A stretch of DNA of 64,000 nucleotides from Branchipolynoe longqiensis (GCA_030323885.1 CM059186.1:146366810-146430809), one strand, 5' to 3'. Counted from the first letter of the stretch, positions 45,811 to 56,875 are shown. The notes: a model not told the origin generated them from the letters alone. Made by a program: numbers and translations.

Positions 45811-46094
45811 CTGCGGTACTGTGCACTTTTTAGCCGATGTCTCTTTCTGTTTCTCTTTGTTTCTCTTTCTGTTTCCGATGTCCATCACTCCCTACATCCG
45901 TTCCTCAGCTTCCCCGTCACCCACCATTCCACACTCCTCCCATCTATGGTCTCTCACTGCTCCTTCTCTGCAAATTACACCCTCTGCATATCACACTCTC
46001 CCTGCATATCATACTCTCCCTACATACATGGCCACTCATTCCCCTTCATACCACCCTCTCCTCCATCACTGCTCACTCTCCCCAGACACTTCTC

Positions 46095-47450
46095 ACTGCT
46101 CTTTCTCTCAATCACACACTCTCCCCCCATATACTACCTCTCCCTTCTCTTTCTCTCCAACCCACACTGTCTCCCCATATATGACCTCTCCCTTCTCTTT
46201 CTCTCAATCCCACACTCTCCCCCCATATACTACCTCTCCCTCTCTTTCTCTCCATCCCACACTCTCCTCCCATATACTACCTCTCCCTTCTCTTTCTCTC
46301 CAACCCACACTCTGCCCCCATATATGACTTCTCCCTTCTCTTTCTCTCGAACACACACTCCCGCCAATATACTACCTCTCCCTTCTCTTTCTCTCCATCC
46401 CACACTCTCCCCCATATACTACCTTTCCCCTCTCTTTCTCTCAATCACACACTCTTCCCCCATATACTACCTCTCCCTTCTCTTTCTCTCCAACCCACAC
46501 TTTCTCTCCATATATGACCTCTCCCTTCTCTTTCTCACCATCCCACACTCCCCCCCCCCCATATACTACTTCTCCCCTCTCTTTCTCTCATTTCCACACT
46601 CTCCCCCATATACTACCTTTCCCCTCTCTTTCTCTCAATCACACACTCTCCCCCCATATACTACCTCTCCCCTCTCTTTCTCTCCATCCCACACTCTCCT
46701 CCCATATACTACCTCTCCCTTCTCTTTCTCTCCAACCCACACTCTGCCCCCATATATGACTTCTCCCTTCTCTTTCTCTCGAACACACACTCCCGCCCAT
46801 ATACTACCTCTCCCTTCTCTTTCTCTCCATCCCACACTCTCCCCCATATACTACCTTTCCCCTCTCTTTCTCTCAATCACACACTCTTCCCCCATATACT
46901 ACCTCTCCCTTCTCTTTCTCTCCAACCCACACTTTCTCTCCATATATGACCTCTCCCTTCTCTTTTCTCACCATCCCACACTCCCCCCCCCCCCATTATA
47001 CTACTTCTCCCCTCTCTTTCTCTCATTTCCACACTCTCCCCCATATACTACCTCTCCCTGCTCTTTCTCTCAATCCCACACTCTCCCCCCATATACTACC
47101 TCTCCCTTCTCTTTCTCTCCAACCCACACTGTCTCCCCATATACTACCTCTCCCCTCTCTTTCTCTCAATCCCACACTCTCCCCCCATATACTACTTCTC
47201 CCCTCTCTTTCTCTCATTCCCACACTCTCCCCCATATACTACCTCTCCCCTCTCTTTCTCTCCATCCCACACTCTCCTCCCATATACTACCTCTCCCTTC
47301 TCTTTCTCTCCATCCCACAATCTCCCCCCCCCATATACTACCTCTCCTCTCTCTTTCTCTCCATCCCACACTCTCCCCCCATATACTACCTCTCCCTTCT
47401 CTTTCTCTCCAACCCACACTCCTCCCCCATATAAGACCTCTCCTTTCTCT
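46095..47450. repeat. 48-bp satellite with 432-bp higher-order repeat
   Basis: TCTCCCTTCTCTTTCTCTC recurs every 48 bp (for example 46141 and 46189), next to CATATACTACC and CCACACTCTCCC. The variant ACTCTTCCCC recurs at 46451 and 46883, 432 bp (9 x 48) apart, with the intervening variants in the same order. The 548-codon frame is a shadow. Confidence 0.9.
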
Positions 47451-47451
47451 T

Positions 47452-47660
47452 TAATAGGATAGGGCAAGGACTGGATAGCTCAGTGTCAGGATAATGAGAC
47501 TTGGTGGGATATCAGGTCATGGTGTTGGCACCTGATTTCCAAGTGAGGCAGCACTATAAAGTCACCATAATTGTTCACTGTCACAAGTCGGTACCCATCC
47601 TGATATGATCTTAGATGTTGCCAGGACGTAAAACTAAAAAGACTAACCAACCAACCCTGA
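47452..47660 (+). repeat. SINE, 5'-truncated
   Basis: Begins at ATAGGATAGGGCAAGGACTG and ends GTTGCCAGGACGTAAAACTA with (CCAA)n. It abuts the 48-bp array. Confidence 0.75.
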
Positions 47661-48980
47661 TGCGGCCCTCACATAGCCCTCCCATTTCCAACACTTTGCC
47701 CATCATCGACCCTCCCCCTCCCTCCCCGCCCCCACCCCTGCCCCCTGCCCCCCCCCCCCTTTTGTAATATGTTGGGACTCGGCTGTCTGAACCCCAAACA
47801 TTACTATGCTCCACAGGTGTGTTCTGACAACTGTCTGTCAGTCCCCACCTGTAATTACTCTCAACAACTCATAAGGAAGAAAGGAAGACAAGTCATGCAA
47901 GATTGACAGCGAATAGGCTGTGCTTTATTGGCATCAACTCCTTTTCACCTACTGGCGACCTATCGCCCTCACTCCTTACCAACTGCCCACACAGATCCTC
48001 ATGACTGTTGCTTGTGTATATACAGAATCAGTGCCTACAGCCCATTGAGCCTTAGTCCAATGGTCGTTGCACACAGCTCATTGTCTTTGGAAGAGATGTT
48101 GCTAGTTCTAGTGTAGAAAGTGGAGTCCCCTCCAAGAGTGCTGCTCCAAACGTTCTTCATGTGGCATCTGTGTGTCAGGTCTAAGGAATGCAGGTGACTG
48201 GGCTCACACAGCCAGCCAATCAGACACCCTCTACCACCTGTGTGGGCGACACCCTAAGAGGGGCAGCTGTCACTCAACCCCAGCTGCAGGTGGGGTCCAT
48301 AATGTATGCAGGATGGCTGGGTGTGCCTGTCCATCGGCCCCGTGGTAACAGATAGTTGCAGACAGTTACAACAAGCATATATGAATGCTTCTCTCCTTCA
48401 CTTGCACTCTTTCTGGTGCATGAAGGGAGCATGTAAATATTTATTAACTGTCTCTTAAGTATGAAAAATCACATCACAATCTCGGTCACTATGTGTTATC
48501 ACATTTCCACATAGGCGCTTATGTCACAAAGCGAGTGGGGCACCCATTGCTTCTCTGTTACATAATGATGGTCCCCACTCTGTCGCTCGAGAATAATAAT
48601 GTTCTTTGGCAATATATAAATCCGAACCGAAAATCTGTATATTTGTACACCCTACTGAGGCCATGCAAATGACAGATGAAACAAGAAGTGCATCCACCTC
48701 TTTAATGGACCCATCACTCCCTGGTTGCCTTGACAACCACAACCTCCAAGGTGCCCGCTAAAGGGCGTGGCACGTCACGTCGGCCCCGTCATGTCCGCCA
48801 GGGGGCATTAGTGGAGGATGCTGATATGACGTCTGCGGTAGTGGTCAGACCTCTCCACTGCTCTGTCATCAGCATTGAGCACTTCCAGTGGCCCGACCGT
48901 CATGATGACCATATATGGAAATGCCCCATCTCCTTACACGTTACAGGCACAAATATAGTAATTTCATAAAGAACCAGACC
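47661..48980. other. no recognisable gene
   Basis: Mixed-composition sequence with a C-rich run near 47700-47760. Small frames lack motifs. No repeat family from the window was recognised. Confidence 0.4.
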
Positions 48981-49065
48981 AGACAGGATGGCCAGGGGAT
49001 TCGAACTCCCAACCTTCTGCACGGGAAGCCTGCGCTCTCACCGATTCGGCCGTCACTTCCGGTTG
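48981..49065 (-). repeat. SINE head fragment (type B)
   Basis: The minus strand reads GACGGCCGAATCGGTGAGAG, then GTTGGGAGTTCGAATCCCC, a well-kept B box. The body and tail are missing. Confidence 0.65.
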
Positions 49066-49339
49066 GTTCTGAATGAAAACCTGTCTGCGGGAACGAGTAG
49101 AGCTATGATTAGCCTTTCCTTCACACCCACTGTGACAGAAATAACCATGTCAGCCATGGACTGAGACAACCTGAAAGCTGCGAGAACATAAGCGGTTATA
49201 TGCATGTCATGTACGCCCCTAATGAGTCTCTTCGGAGGAAGCCATTTCTTCTACGTCTTTGAAGTTTGTTACATGGGAACCCATACAGCGCCACATACAA
49301 ATCTAATTAACTGTAATGGCTCTGCATTGGGAAAGAGCT

Positions 49340-49449
49340 GCATATAATATATATAATATATATACTATATATACTATATATACTATATATAATATATATA
49401 ATATATATAATATATATAATATATAATATATAATATATATAATATATAT
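49340..49449. repeat. 9-bp microsatellite (ATATATAAT), left part
   Basis: TATATAATA units continue to the left edge of the Ngaro-like element and resume at its right edge (55484). Confidence 0.9.
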
Positions 49450-49828
49450 CATTGCAGCATCGGTACACAGGACGAGGAGGCATGACGTTGGGATAACATG
49501 GCATTTATTCCGGGCGGCCCCCGGGGGCATTACATGATGTGAGCGAGCCGGAGGCTGCATGGAGCAAAGTCATGGGGTGATCGTGGTCAAATATGAGAGT
49601 GGGATGAGTGAGGCGAGACATATGAGCATAGGCGATGAACATGTGTATATAGTGGTTATTAGCGGGTAGCATAAATAACCTATTGTAATGTAATATGATA
49701 TGTAATTATAGTAATTGTTTAGTATAATTGTTATATTATATGGCTATATTAATTATGTGAATTGCTGGTTAATTAATAGCGATGTATGGTATAATGATAA
49801 TATATATATAATTTCTTATGATTAAGTG
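49450..49828 (-). repeat. Ngaro split direct repeat B2
   Basis: Begins CATTGCAGCATCGGTACAC on the plus strand and ends TTCTTATGATTAAGTG. It matches B1 over 379 bp with only a few differences. Confidence 0.9.
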
Positions 49829-49846
49829 CGGAGTGGGTGGGTGGGT

Positions 49847-50165
49847 AAAGAAAGTTAAGTGTGGTCAGTCCTGTTGTTGGAAGCGGAGTGACCAGTGGTG
49901 TGTGTGTTAGGGAGGAGCTGGTGTGTGTGACTGTGAGTGGTTGTGTGCTCAGTGAGCAGCAGGCAGGCAGGGAGCAGTGAATGTAGGTCGAGTGAGTAGG
50001 GGGGTGGTGCAGTGAGGAGTGTGGGTACCCCCCTTTGAGTCCGCCGCCCCCCCCCCCCCCCCCCCCCCCCCCGGCCATGGGGAGGGGGGGGAGAGGGGGG
50101 TCCAACGGCCTCGCCGACCCGTGCACCCCGCAATGACCCCGAATGACCCCATGGTCATTCACCAC
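49847..50165 (-). repeat. Ngaro split direct repeat A2
   Basis: AAAGAAAGTTAAGTGTGGTC at the left, CCCCATGGTCATTCACCAC at the right. It includes a C-run of about 26 near 50047, longer than the run of about 14 in A1. Confidence 0.9.
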
Positions 50166-50544
50166 CATTGCAGCATCGGTACACAGGACGAGGAGGCATG
50201 ACGTTGGGATAACATGGCATTTATTCCGGGCGGCCCCCGGGGGCATTACATGATGTGAGCGAGCCAGAGGCTGCATGGAGCAAAGTCATGGGGTGATCGC
50301 GGTCAAATATGAGAGTGGGATGAGTGAGGCGAGACATATGAGCATAGGCGATGAACATGTGTATATAGTGGTTATTAGCGGGTAGCATAAATAACCTATT
50401 GTAATATAATATGATATGTAATTATAGTAATTGTTTAGTATAATTGTTATATTATATGGCTATATTAATTATGTGAATTGCTGGTTAATTAATAGCGATG
50501 TATGGTATAATGATAATATATATATAATTTCTTATGATTAAGTG
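50166..50544 (-). repeat. Ngaro split direct repeat B1
   Basis: Same 379-bp unit as B2, directly downstream of the YR gene's stop in element orientation. Confidence 0.9.
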
Positions 50545-50574
50545 GCCAAGCCAAGTATTGTTCGTGGTAGAGTG

Positions 50575-51669
50575 TTATTTTTGGACCATGGCATTTACCA
50601 AGGCAGAGTTGACTCTGGTCGAGTCGCGTGTGTCAATGTATACCTTATGGGCTTGTGAGGCCCAGCCACCAAATCGCTGGACCTCCAGTTCGGAGCTACC
50701 GGATGCGAATGCCACGGTAGCAGCCGCCCTCCGGATGGCATGGAGAGTGAAGGGCTGTTGGTGCGGGTGGGGTTGCTGGGCGTCGCGCCATGCCCTAGCA
50801 ATGTAGGGGATGGACATGGTCTGTCCGTCCGCCGGGAAGACCAGCAGGGGTTGTGTCGGGTGCCGGGTGGGTGCTATGCCGATCATGCGATTGTATGCAT
50901 TGACCGAGCATAGTCGTGGGTCCGGGCTGGGCGCAAGCCGGATGGTCCTCGATCTGCCGTTGGCTTGCATGTTTTTGGCCCATTTCTGGTCGATGATGAG
51001 GTGGGCATCCTCGACCCACACGTCTTGTCTGGAAGCATGGCGCGTCGGGTCGTAGGTCGCTGCAGATCTTGGTGCCACCTCGGATTGTCGGGCTCCGGTG
51101 TAGAACATCACCAATATGGCGAAGGCCACCACCTGCCCCTGTGGCGAGTGTGCGAGGTGGATGACCGCCGTCCTGATGACGCTCACTGGCGCATGGGCCT
51201 GCTGCCTGGGCCTGTGGTCCTTGGACCTCTTGAGTGCATCGAGCGCCAGGGTGACCGTGATGTGGTCGAGGGGGGTCACCGGGGCCTCCTTGATTTTGAG
51301 GAAGAGCCTGACGTGTGACACCGAGTTCGCCACTGATGATGGGCACAAGTGGTCCGCGCGCTCTTCTATCCAGCACCTCAGCTGGATCGGGGTCGGCTGG
51401 AGCATGTCGACCGCGTAGTTGCGGCAGTGTGCCGTGTAGTTCCGGTTCGTCGCGTTGTAGTTGGCCCAGGTCCCCGGCGCCCTCGCGTCGGCCTGCCTGG
51501 CCTCGGCCGCCCTGTGCAGTCTGCTGTATTCGGCCCCTGTGGACAGAAAGAGGTTGCAAAGGGCTGTAGTCAAGGAGGGCTGGTGGTATGGGGGCGAGGT
51601 GTTTACGTTGGCAGATCTGGATCGCCAGGTCCCTGTGGCGTGGACTGATGTGGGCCCTGCTAAGGGCAT
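50575..51669 (-). CDS. Ngaro-like tyrosine recombinase
   Basis: The 364-residue ORF starts at ATG 51669 and is uninterrupted. The YR residues are R194 (YTGARQSEV), H310 and R313 (LHAIRRAA), W336 (GGW) and the nucleophile Y344 (KVYID). A core-binding domain covers about residues 50-150 and the catalytic domain about 160-360. It would integrate the circular DNA intermediate in the nucleus. Its first 875 bp overlap the open RT frame, so the start may be internal or reached by recoding. Alternative ATGs are not obvious. All active-site residues are intact, so the gene could be functional. Confidence 0.9.
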   Translation of the reverse strand: MPLAGPTSVHATGTWRSRSANVNTSPPYHQPSLTTALCNLFLSTGAEYSRLHRAAEARQADARAPGTWANYNATNRNYTAHCRNYAVDMLQPTPIQLRCWIEERADHLCPSSVANSVSHVRLFLKIKEAPVTPLDHITVTLALDALKRSKDHRPRQQAHAPVSVIRTAVIHLAHSPQGQVVAFAILVMFYTGARQSEVAPRSAATYDPTRHASRQDVWVEDAHLIIDQKWAKNMQANGRSRTIRLAPSPDPRLCSVNAYNRMIGIAPTRHPTQPLLVFPADGQTMSIPYIARAWRDAQQPHPHQQPFTLHAIRRAAATVAFASGSSELEVQRFGGWASQAHKVYIDTRDSTRVNSALVNAMVQK

Positions 51670-53188
51670 CGGCGACTATGTTCTGTTCGCCTGGGATATG
51701 GTGGTATGTGAGCTTTATGTTACGTACCGCCTGGAACATCCAGGCGGCCCTGGCTATGCTGAGGAGGCGGGGGTCCTGGCCCTTGCCGGTGGTTAGTACG
51801 TGGACTGCCGCCATGTTCATGTTGTCACAGTGTATGGCTATGTGACCTCCATGGTCCTCAGGGCGTGCGAGGGTATGTAGGGCGACGAGGACATTTAGTG
51901 CCTCTATCTGTGTGATGCTGTCGTTCTTGTTGTGGTAGCCGTGGGTGAGGGGCATGGAGTAGGCCCATGTGTCGTCTGCCCCACCTATGCCGCCGAGGCA
52001 GGCATCGACAACGATTTCCCTGCCTGGGTCGTTGGGGGGTATGATTGCCGAGCCGTTCCATCCGCTGGTGAATGCGGGGAACCAGGCGAGGTCGGCCCTC
52101 ATGTCGTCGGTCATGGCTGTGCGTTGGCCGGTCATGCCCCTTTGCGCCTGGAGGAGGCGGCCGACAAACAGGCGAGCGGGGTGGATGCACTTGGATAGGT
52201 GGAGCAGCTTCCCCAGTAGCGACTGAAGTCGCTTCCTTGTGATGTGAGTCCTGGCCGCGGCCGCGTGTACGAGGCTGATGGTGGCGTCGACCTTGTCGAG
52301 GGGCATGGTCAGTGTCATGGTGGTGGCAGCTATGTGTATGCCCAGCCACCGGACTGATCGCGCGGGGGGCTGGGTCTTGTCCCTGGCCTCGGGGAGGCCG
52401 AGGTCCTCGAAGAGCTGTCGCGCGACGGCGAAGTGGGCGTCGGCGGTGCGCTTGTCGGGGGCGACGACGATGAGGTCATCGAGGTACATGGTGGCCGCGA
52501 TGCCACGCCCCCTGAGGATGTAAGTGATGGCCTCGGCCACCCTCTGGATGTGGCAGCTGGATCCTCGGGCTCCAAATGGGACGGAGATGTCAAGGTAGAA
52601 GCGCCCCTTCCAGCGGGCGCCGAGCAAGGGCCAGTCGAGCGGGCAGGAGCGGAAGTTTTTGTATGCTCGGCTGATGTCCATAGTGAACATAAAGCTGCCG
52701 CGCCCGCACCCGCTTAGTTCGCGTGTGAAGCCCTCTACCGTTGGCAGGCAGTGGTCGCGGGTGTGGCCGAGGGCGGTGTTCTTCATAATGTACGCGTTGA
52801 CGGATGTAGCGGCGGGGAAGGATAGGTCGGTGATGATCCTTCGCTTGGTGGGGTCTGCCTTCTGCCTGGTCATGATCGGTGATGCATGGAACCAAGGGGC
52901 GAAAGGGGGGGCGTCGTGTGGGCCATATAGGGCGCCGCACTCGGTCTCTGTGTTAATGTAGTCGTCGACTGCACCGGGGTGCTGGGCGGCGCTTGGGTGG
53001 TTGGCTACCTCACCGGTGCCAGAGGTGGGTCCCATATAGCCGAGGGGAAAGCCGTATGTTAGGAAGTCGATGAGCTGTCTGTGGTCGGCAGAGTCAGAGA
53101 GGCTGGCGCGCCATTTGTCGACACATATACCGCTGGGGACGGGCACCCGTGCGGCGACAGCATTAGGGAGGCCGGTTTCACGCACCAC
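51540..53188 (-). CDS. Ngaro-like reverse transcriptase - RNase H
   Basis: Residue numbers are from GTG 53188. RT motif A is TMDISRAYKNF (D171), motif B VPFGARGSSCHIQ (203-215), motif C YLDD (235-238). RNase H residues are D395 (VVDACLGG), E429 (IEALN), D455 (CDNMNMA) and D507 (IVADALSR), with HHIPGEQN before the last. The conserved part ends near residue 550 (about 51540). The frame stays open another 245 codons to 50795, overlapping YR, but that tail looks like frame-shadow. No ATG start exists near 53188: a TAG lies six codons upstream, and the N-terminal part continues in another frame. The protein copies element RNA into DNA. Confidence 0.88.
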
Positions 53189-53711
53189 GTCGGTATATGT
53201 CTGCTATGTCGGTGGATAGGCCGGGGGCGGGTCGAGGCCAGTGGCGTATTCGGTGTTCGCTTAGTGCGTGAGGGCTGGTTTCGATTGCGCTGCCGGGTAG
53301 GGTGGGGGAGTCGTGGGTACAATGAAGCCTTATGCGTTTGAACAGGTTTTGTCCGTTGTGTGCTCCATCCCGGCCGAGTCGGTCAGCTTTGATGTGTACC
53401 AGGCCGTTAGCGGTGGCCCCCCCCGGAGTGGACGGGCGGGGGCGTTGCAGGGGGGGGGGGTGGACCTGAGCCGGGATGAGAGGCGTCGGTGCGGGGTGGT
53501 GTGGGTGGAGTGGGTGGGCGGGCCGGTGGTGTGGGTGGGTGGCGGCTGCCGTGCGGGTGTGGCGAGAGGCGTGGCCATTGACTGGTGCTGGGCCATGGGG
53601 TTTAACGAGGGCTGGGGTGGGGGGGTCGGCGTGGGGGGGGTTTTGCGGGGGGGTGGGGGGGGCGGGTCCCGGTGCTCCCTCGCGTCCCGTGGCATCAGTC
53701 CTTTGTGGCAT
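53178..53711 (-). pseudogene. N-terminal part of the Ngaro RT ORF, other frame
   Basis: A frame starting at ATG 53711 (MPQRTDATGREGAPG) overlaps the gag end by 17 bp. It runs through Pro/His-rich sequence to STDIADIY near 53203, after which the RT frame resumes with TDVVRETG. A one-base loss at 53190-53205 would explain the break. A recoding site is possible but no classic slippery heptamer is present. Confidence 0.55.
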
Positions 53712-55151
53712 CCCTTGCTTTGCGCCTACACTGCTGCTGTGAGTGATCGAATCCGATCTGTGCCACCTTGTAGCAGTAGGCGCACGCATGCACCACATCG
53801 TCGGGTCCGTCGTGGTGGCGTTGGGTGAGGGTGCAGCGTCGTGGGGAGTTGTAGGCGGCACACGGGCGCTCATGTGTTTCAAGCTCAATTCGGCCACGTG
53901 CTTGTTTGTTGTTGTCACGTGGACCGTTGTTGTTGTCACGCGCACTAGGTCTGCCCGCCCTGTCATCGGGGTTGGGCGTGGCCGTGTAGTAGGTTAGGCG
54001 TTCGTGCTTCATGTCTGACCTGTCACTCCATCGCATCTTCCTCCTTTCGATGCTGTCAAATATGCGCTGGGACCAGCTGCGCACCATCGGCCAGGGCTTC
54101 GTTTTGCACTCGTCGGTGATGCACCTGAAGTGGTCCAGCATGTCGAGGAAGTCCCGTGGATCATACACCTCATTGTCGTCTATCAGGGTCATGAACGCTG
54201 AGAGGTACTCTCGCTCGGTCATAGTGCCACGGGCTGCCAGCTTCTGGGTGGCTGACTGGCAGTCAGTGCGATCTAGATACATATAGGGCTTGGATATGGG
54301 GTTGGTGATGAACATGTCGTGCATCACGGCATGCCTACCTTGGAGCCTTCGGTGCCTTGCCTCGTATCTTGCGACGTCGTCGTCTATGGATTGCAGTCGC
54401 TGCATCCTGAGCTGCTGCTCGTCGCGTATGTCAGCGTCCCTCCCTGCGGGTGGGGCGGGTAGGCGGGCGTATGGGTCGCGCCACCCACCCAGCTGGCGGT
54501 CAACGTAGGCTGGGTTGTATCCGGGCGAGAGGGACCTGAGCCTGTGCCGGGCCGGGGGGGGGCGGCCCGCCCGCCGGGCGGTGGTGTTGGGCTGGAGCCG
54601 CGGCACGCGCGGGCGCGGGGGCCACGTGGTCAGCGGCAGGCGGGTGGGCTGCGGCGGGCAACACGTGGGCTGCGGCGGGCACCACGTGGGCGGGGGGGGG
54701 CGGCGGAGAGGGTTGTCGGGCGTCCCGCTCCCCCACGGGCCGTGGGAGGCGCACGCACATGGCGAGCGTCGCGCTCGGCGCCCTGCCGTGCTATGTCCAT
54801 GATCGCATCCTGAATGGCCGCCATGCGGGTATCCATTCTAGCCTCCATCCGCGCCTCCATCTGTCGGAGCTTGGCATCGACCCCACTGCCGGGGGAGGTC
54901 GGTCGGGCCCCGATCGCCGGGGAGGGGTCCCGGTCCGCGCGCGCGACCGGGGACGCCGGAGACCGCTGCCCCGCCGGGATGTATGAGTCGTCAGTGTCCT
55001 GGGGAGTGCTGCCCCGCGCTCCCCTGCTGTCTCCCAGGTCCAGCTTAGGTAGTATCCCGGTGGCGGCGGAGGGTCCTCCCTTCGCCTTGTTCTTGGACCC
55101 CGGGGGCCTCCCGGCCTTCCTGCTCTTACCTGAGGACCCATTTCTCGGCAT
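53695..55151 (-). pseudogene. Ngaro gag-like ORF with zinc-finger end, frameshifted
   Basis: The frame opens at ATG 55151 (MPRNGSSGKSRKAGRPPGS) with a basic AT-hook-like RKAGRPPGSKNK and a coiled segment of repeated MEAR (about 54830-54870). After the nine-G run (54692-54700 plus strand) the reading continues in another frame as a 303-codon segment to 53695. That part has helical sequence, then PCAAYNSPRRC and HACAYCYKVAQIGFDHSQQQ followed by C, a Cys/His cluster typical of Ngaro ORF1 proteins. It likely packages element RNA. The homopolymer shift could be an assembly error. Confidence 0.7.
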
Positions 55152-55183
55152 GTTGTGTGTGCGTCGGTGGTTCCGACGGTGCC

Positions 55184-55483
55184 AAAGAAAGTTAGGTGTG
55201 GTCAGTCCTGTTGTTGGGAGCGGAGTGACCAGTGGTGTGTGTGTTAGGGAGGAGCTGGTGTGTGTGAGTGGTTGTGTGCTCAGTGAGCAGCAGGCAGGCA
55301 GGGAGCAGTGAATGTAGGTCGAGTGAGTAGGGGGGTGGTGCAGTGAGGAGTGTGGGTACCCCCCTTTGAGATCGCCGCCCCCCCCCCCCCGGCCACGGGG
55401 GAGAGGGGGGGAGGGGGGTCCAACGGCCTCGCCGACCCGTGCACCCCGCAATGACCCCGAATGACCCCATGGTCATTCACCAC
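55184..55483 (-). repeat. Ngaro split direct repeat A1 (5' terminus)
   Basis: Matches A2, with AAAGAAAGTTAGGTGTGGTC on the left and GGTCATTCACCAC at the element edge, then AT microsatellite. It probably contains the promoter. Confidence 0.88.
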
Positions 55484-55605
55484 AATATATATAATATATA
55501 TAATATATATAATATATATAATATATATAATATATATAATATATATAATATATATAATATATATAATATATATAATATATAATATATATAATATATATAA
55601 TAATA
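55484..55605. repeat. 9-bp microsatellite (AATATATAT), right part
   Basis: Same unit as 49340-49449. The element splits one array. Confidence 0.9.
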
Positions 55606-56015
55606 TATCCCAAGAGAGCGCCGTACGGTGGTGGAAATGCATCATTTGGCACCAATAAAAGCTCATATTAAACTCACTATAGTTCATCTAAGATTCTACC
55701 CATTGAAATGAAAGGTATATGGAATAATAGCTTATAAACTGCTCTTTATGGATGTTTTATTTATTATTTCTGTCACTATTCCGAATTTGAGTAAAAAAGT
55801 GTATATTGGAGAGCCAAATTTGTGCATTTCAGACCTTTTGGCCGTAGCTCCAGATCACCAAGAATTGTTGCGGCAACATTCAATTCAAGTTGCGCAAGGC
55901 CCCATAGGTCCCACATGTTCAAAATCACATAGAAACGATAGAGAAGATTCTTATCCACATTTTAGTATCAAACACCAATGAGAACTTTGAACAGAATTAT
56001 TTAAAAAAAACGTTA
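55606..56015. other. no recognisable feature
   Basis: AT-rich unique-looking sequence between two arrays of the same 9-bp unit. A 77-codon frame at 55748-55981 has no recognised motif. Confidence 0.4.
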
Positions 56016-56110
56016 TTATTAATATATATAATATATATAATATATATAATATATATAATATATATAATATATATAATATATATAATATATATAATATATA
56101 TAATATATGT
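56016..56110. repeat. 9-bp microsatellite (AATATATAT), second array
   Basis: About ten tandem units, identical to those flanking the Ngaro-like element. Confidence 0.9.
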
Positions 56111-56119
56111 GTTCCTCCT

Positions 56120-56535
56120 AGCTGATTTTCCGCTGTCGATGGAAGATGAGCTCGAGCAGCGCGGTCCTTGATAACCCGGGCGACGACCGAGCCGGTATGG
56201 TGTTTTGTGCGGTTGTACATTTCATGAAAGCTGCCTGCAAAAGTGTTGAAGTGCTGCTGGCTTTTGCAAGTTACCAGCGGCACTCTCTCGGGGAGCAAAT
56301 AGAGGTTTCACACCGGCAAGAACATGTCAAGACAGGCGCAAAACTATTTGTCCCTGCAGTGGCTGGTCGGGAGATGTTGGGAGTTCCATACATCAACCGC
56401 CCTTAATGCTGCACAGTGACATGGTTTTCTGTTTAGGGTTTGCTCCCTTAGCCTTCGGTTCTGTCAAGGACCTGTACCACAAGGCAGTGGTTTAGAACTC
56501 TGCAAGGCAGGGGCGTCAAACTCCCTGAGGTATTG
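56120..56535 (+). repeat. dispersed repeat U, copy 2
   Basis: GAAAGCTGCCTGCAAAAGTG to CTCCCTGAGGTATT is shared with the other copies. The first 100 bp (GGTCCTTGATAACCCGGGC) match the inverted copy at 58300. An 86-codon frame here is broken in copy 1, so coding is unlikely. Confidence 0.75.
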
Positions 56536-56547
56536 ATATACCTGCAT

Positions 56548-56825
56548 ACCAATATATATAATATATATAATATATATAATATATATAATATATTTATAAT
56601 ATATATAATATATATCATATATATCATATATATCACATATATCATATATATCATATATATCATATATATATCATATATATCATATATATATACATCATAT
56701 ATATCATATATATCATATATATCATATACATCATATAGATCATATATATCATATACACCATATATATCACATATATCATATATATCATATATACAATCTA
56801 TATTATATATTATATTAAATGCATA
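56548..56825. repeat. 9-bp microsatellite, AAT- then CAT-type units
   Basis: It starts as AATATATAT units and changes to TATATATCA units near 56610. Confidence 0.9.
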
Positions 56826-56875
56826 TGCAAAGTATATGTAAGTAAAATAATCACAGTCACGCCTATGCTATATAT

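Larger units (their letters stand above)
49450..55483 (-). mobile_element. Ngaro/PAT-like YR retrotransposon with split direct repeats
   Basis: In element orientation: A1 (55483-55184), ORFs (55151-50575), B1 (50544-50166), A2 (50165-49847), B2 (49828-49450). B1 and B2 are each 379 bp and nearly identical. A1 and A2 differ mainly in poly-C length. This A1-ORF-B1-A2-B2 order is the hallmark of Ngaro and PAT elements. The ORFs encode a gag-like zinc-finger protein, RT-RNase H and a YR. GC content is far higher in the coding part than in the flanks. Integration is into a 9-bp AT microsatellite with no evident target duplication. Confidence 0.9.

Noticed and set aside
45808..47454. 548-codon plus-strand frame
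   Set aside because: A 48-bp unit is a multiple of three, so the whole satellite stays open without coding constraint.
55152..55451. N-terminal extension of the Ngaro gag frame into A1
   Set aside because: It reads through the C-run of the terminal repeat. The ATG at 55151 is a better start.
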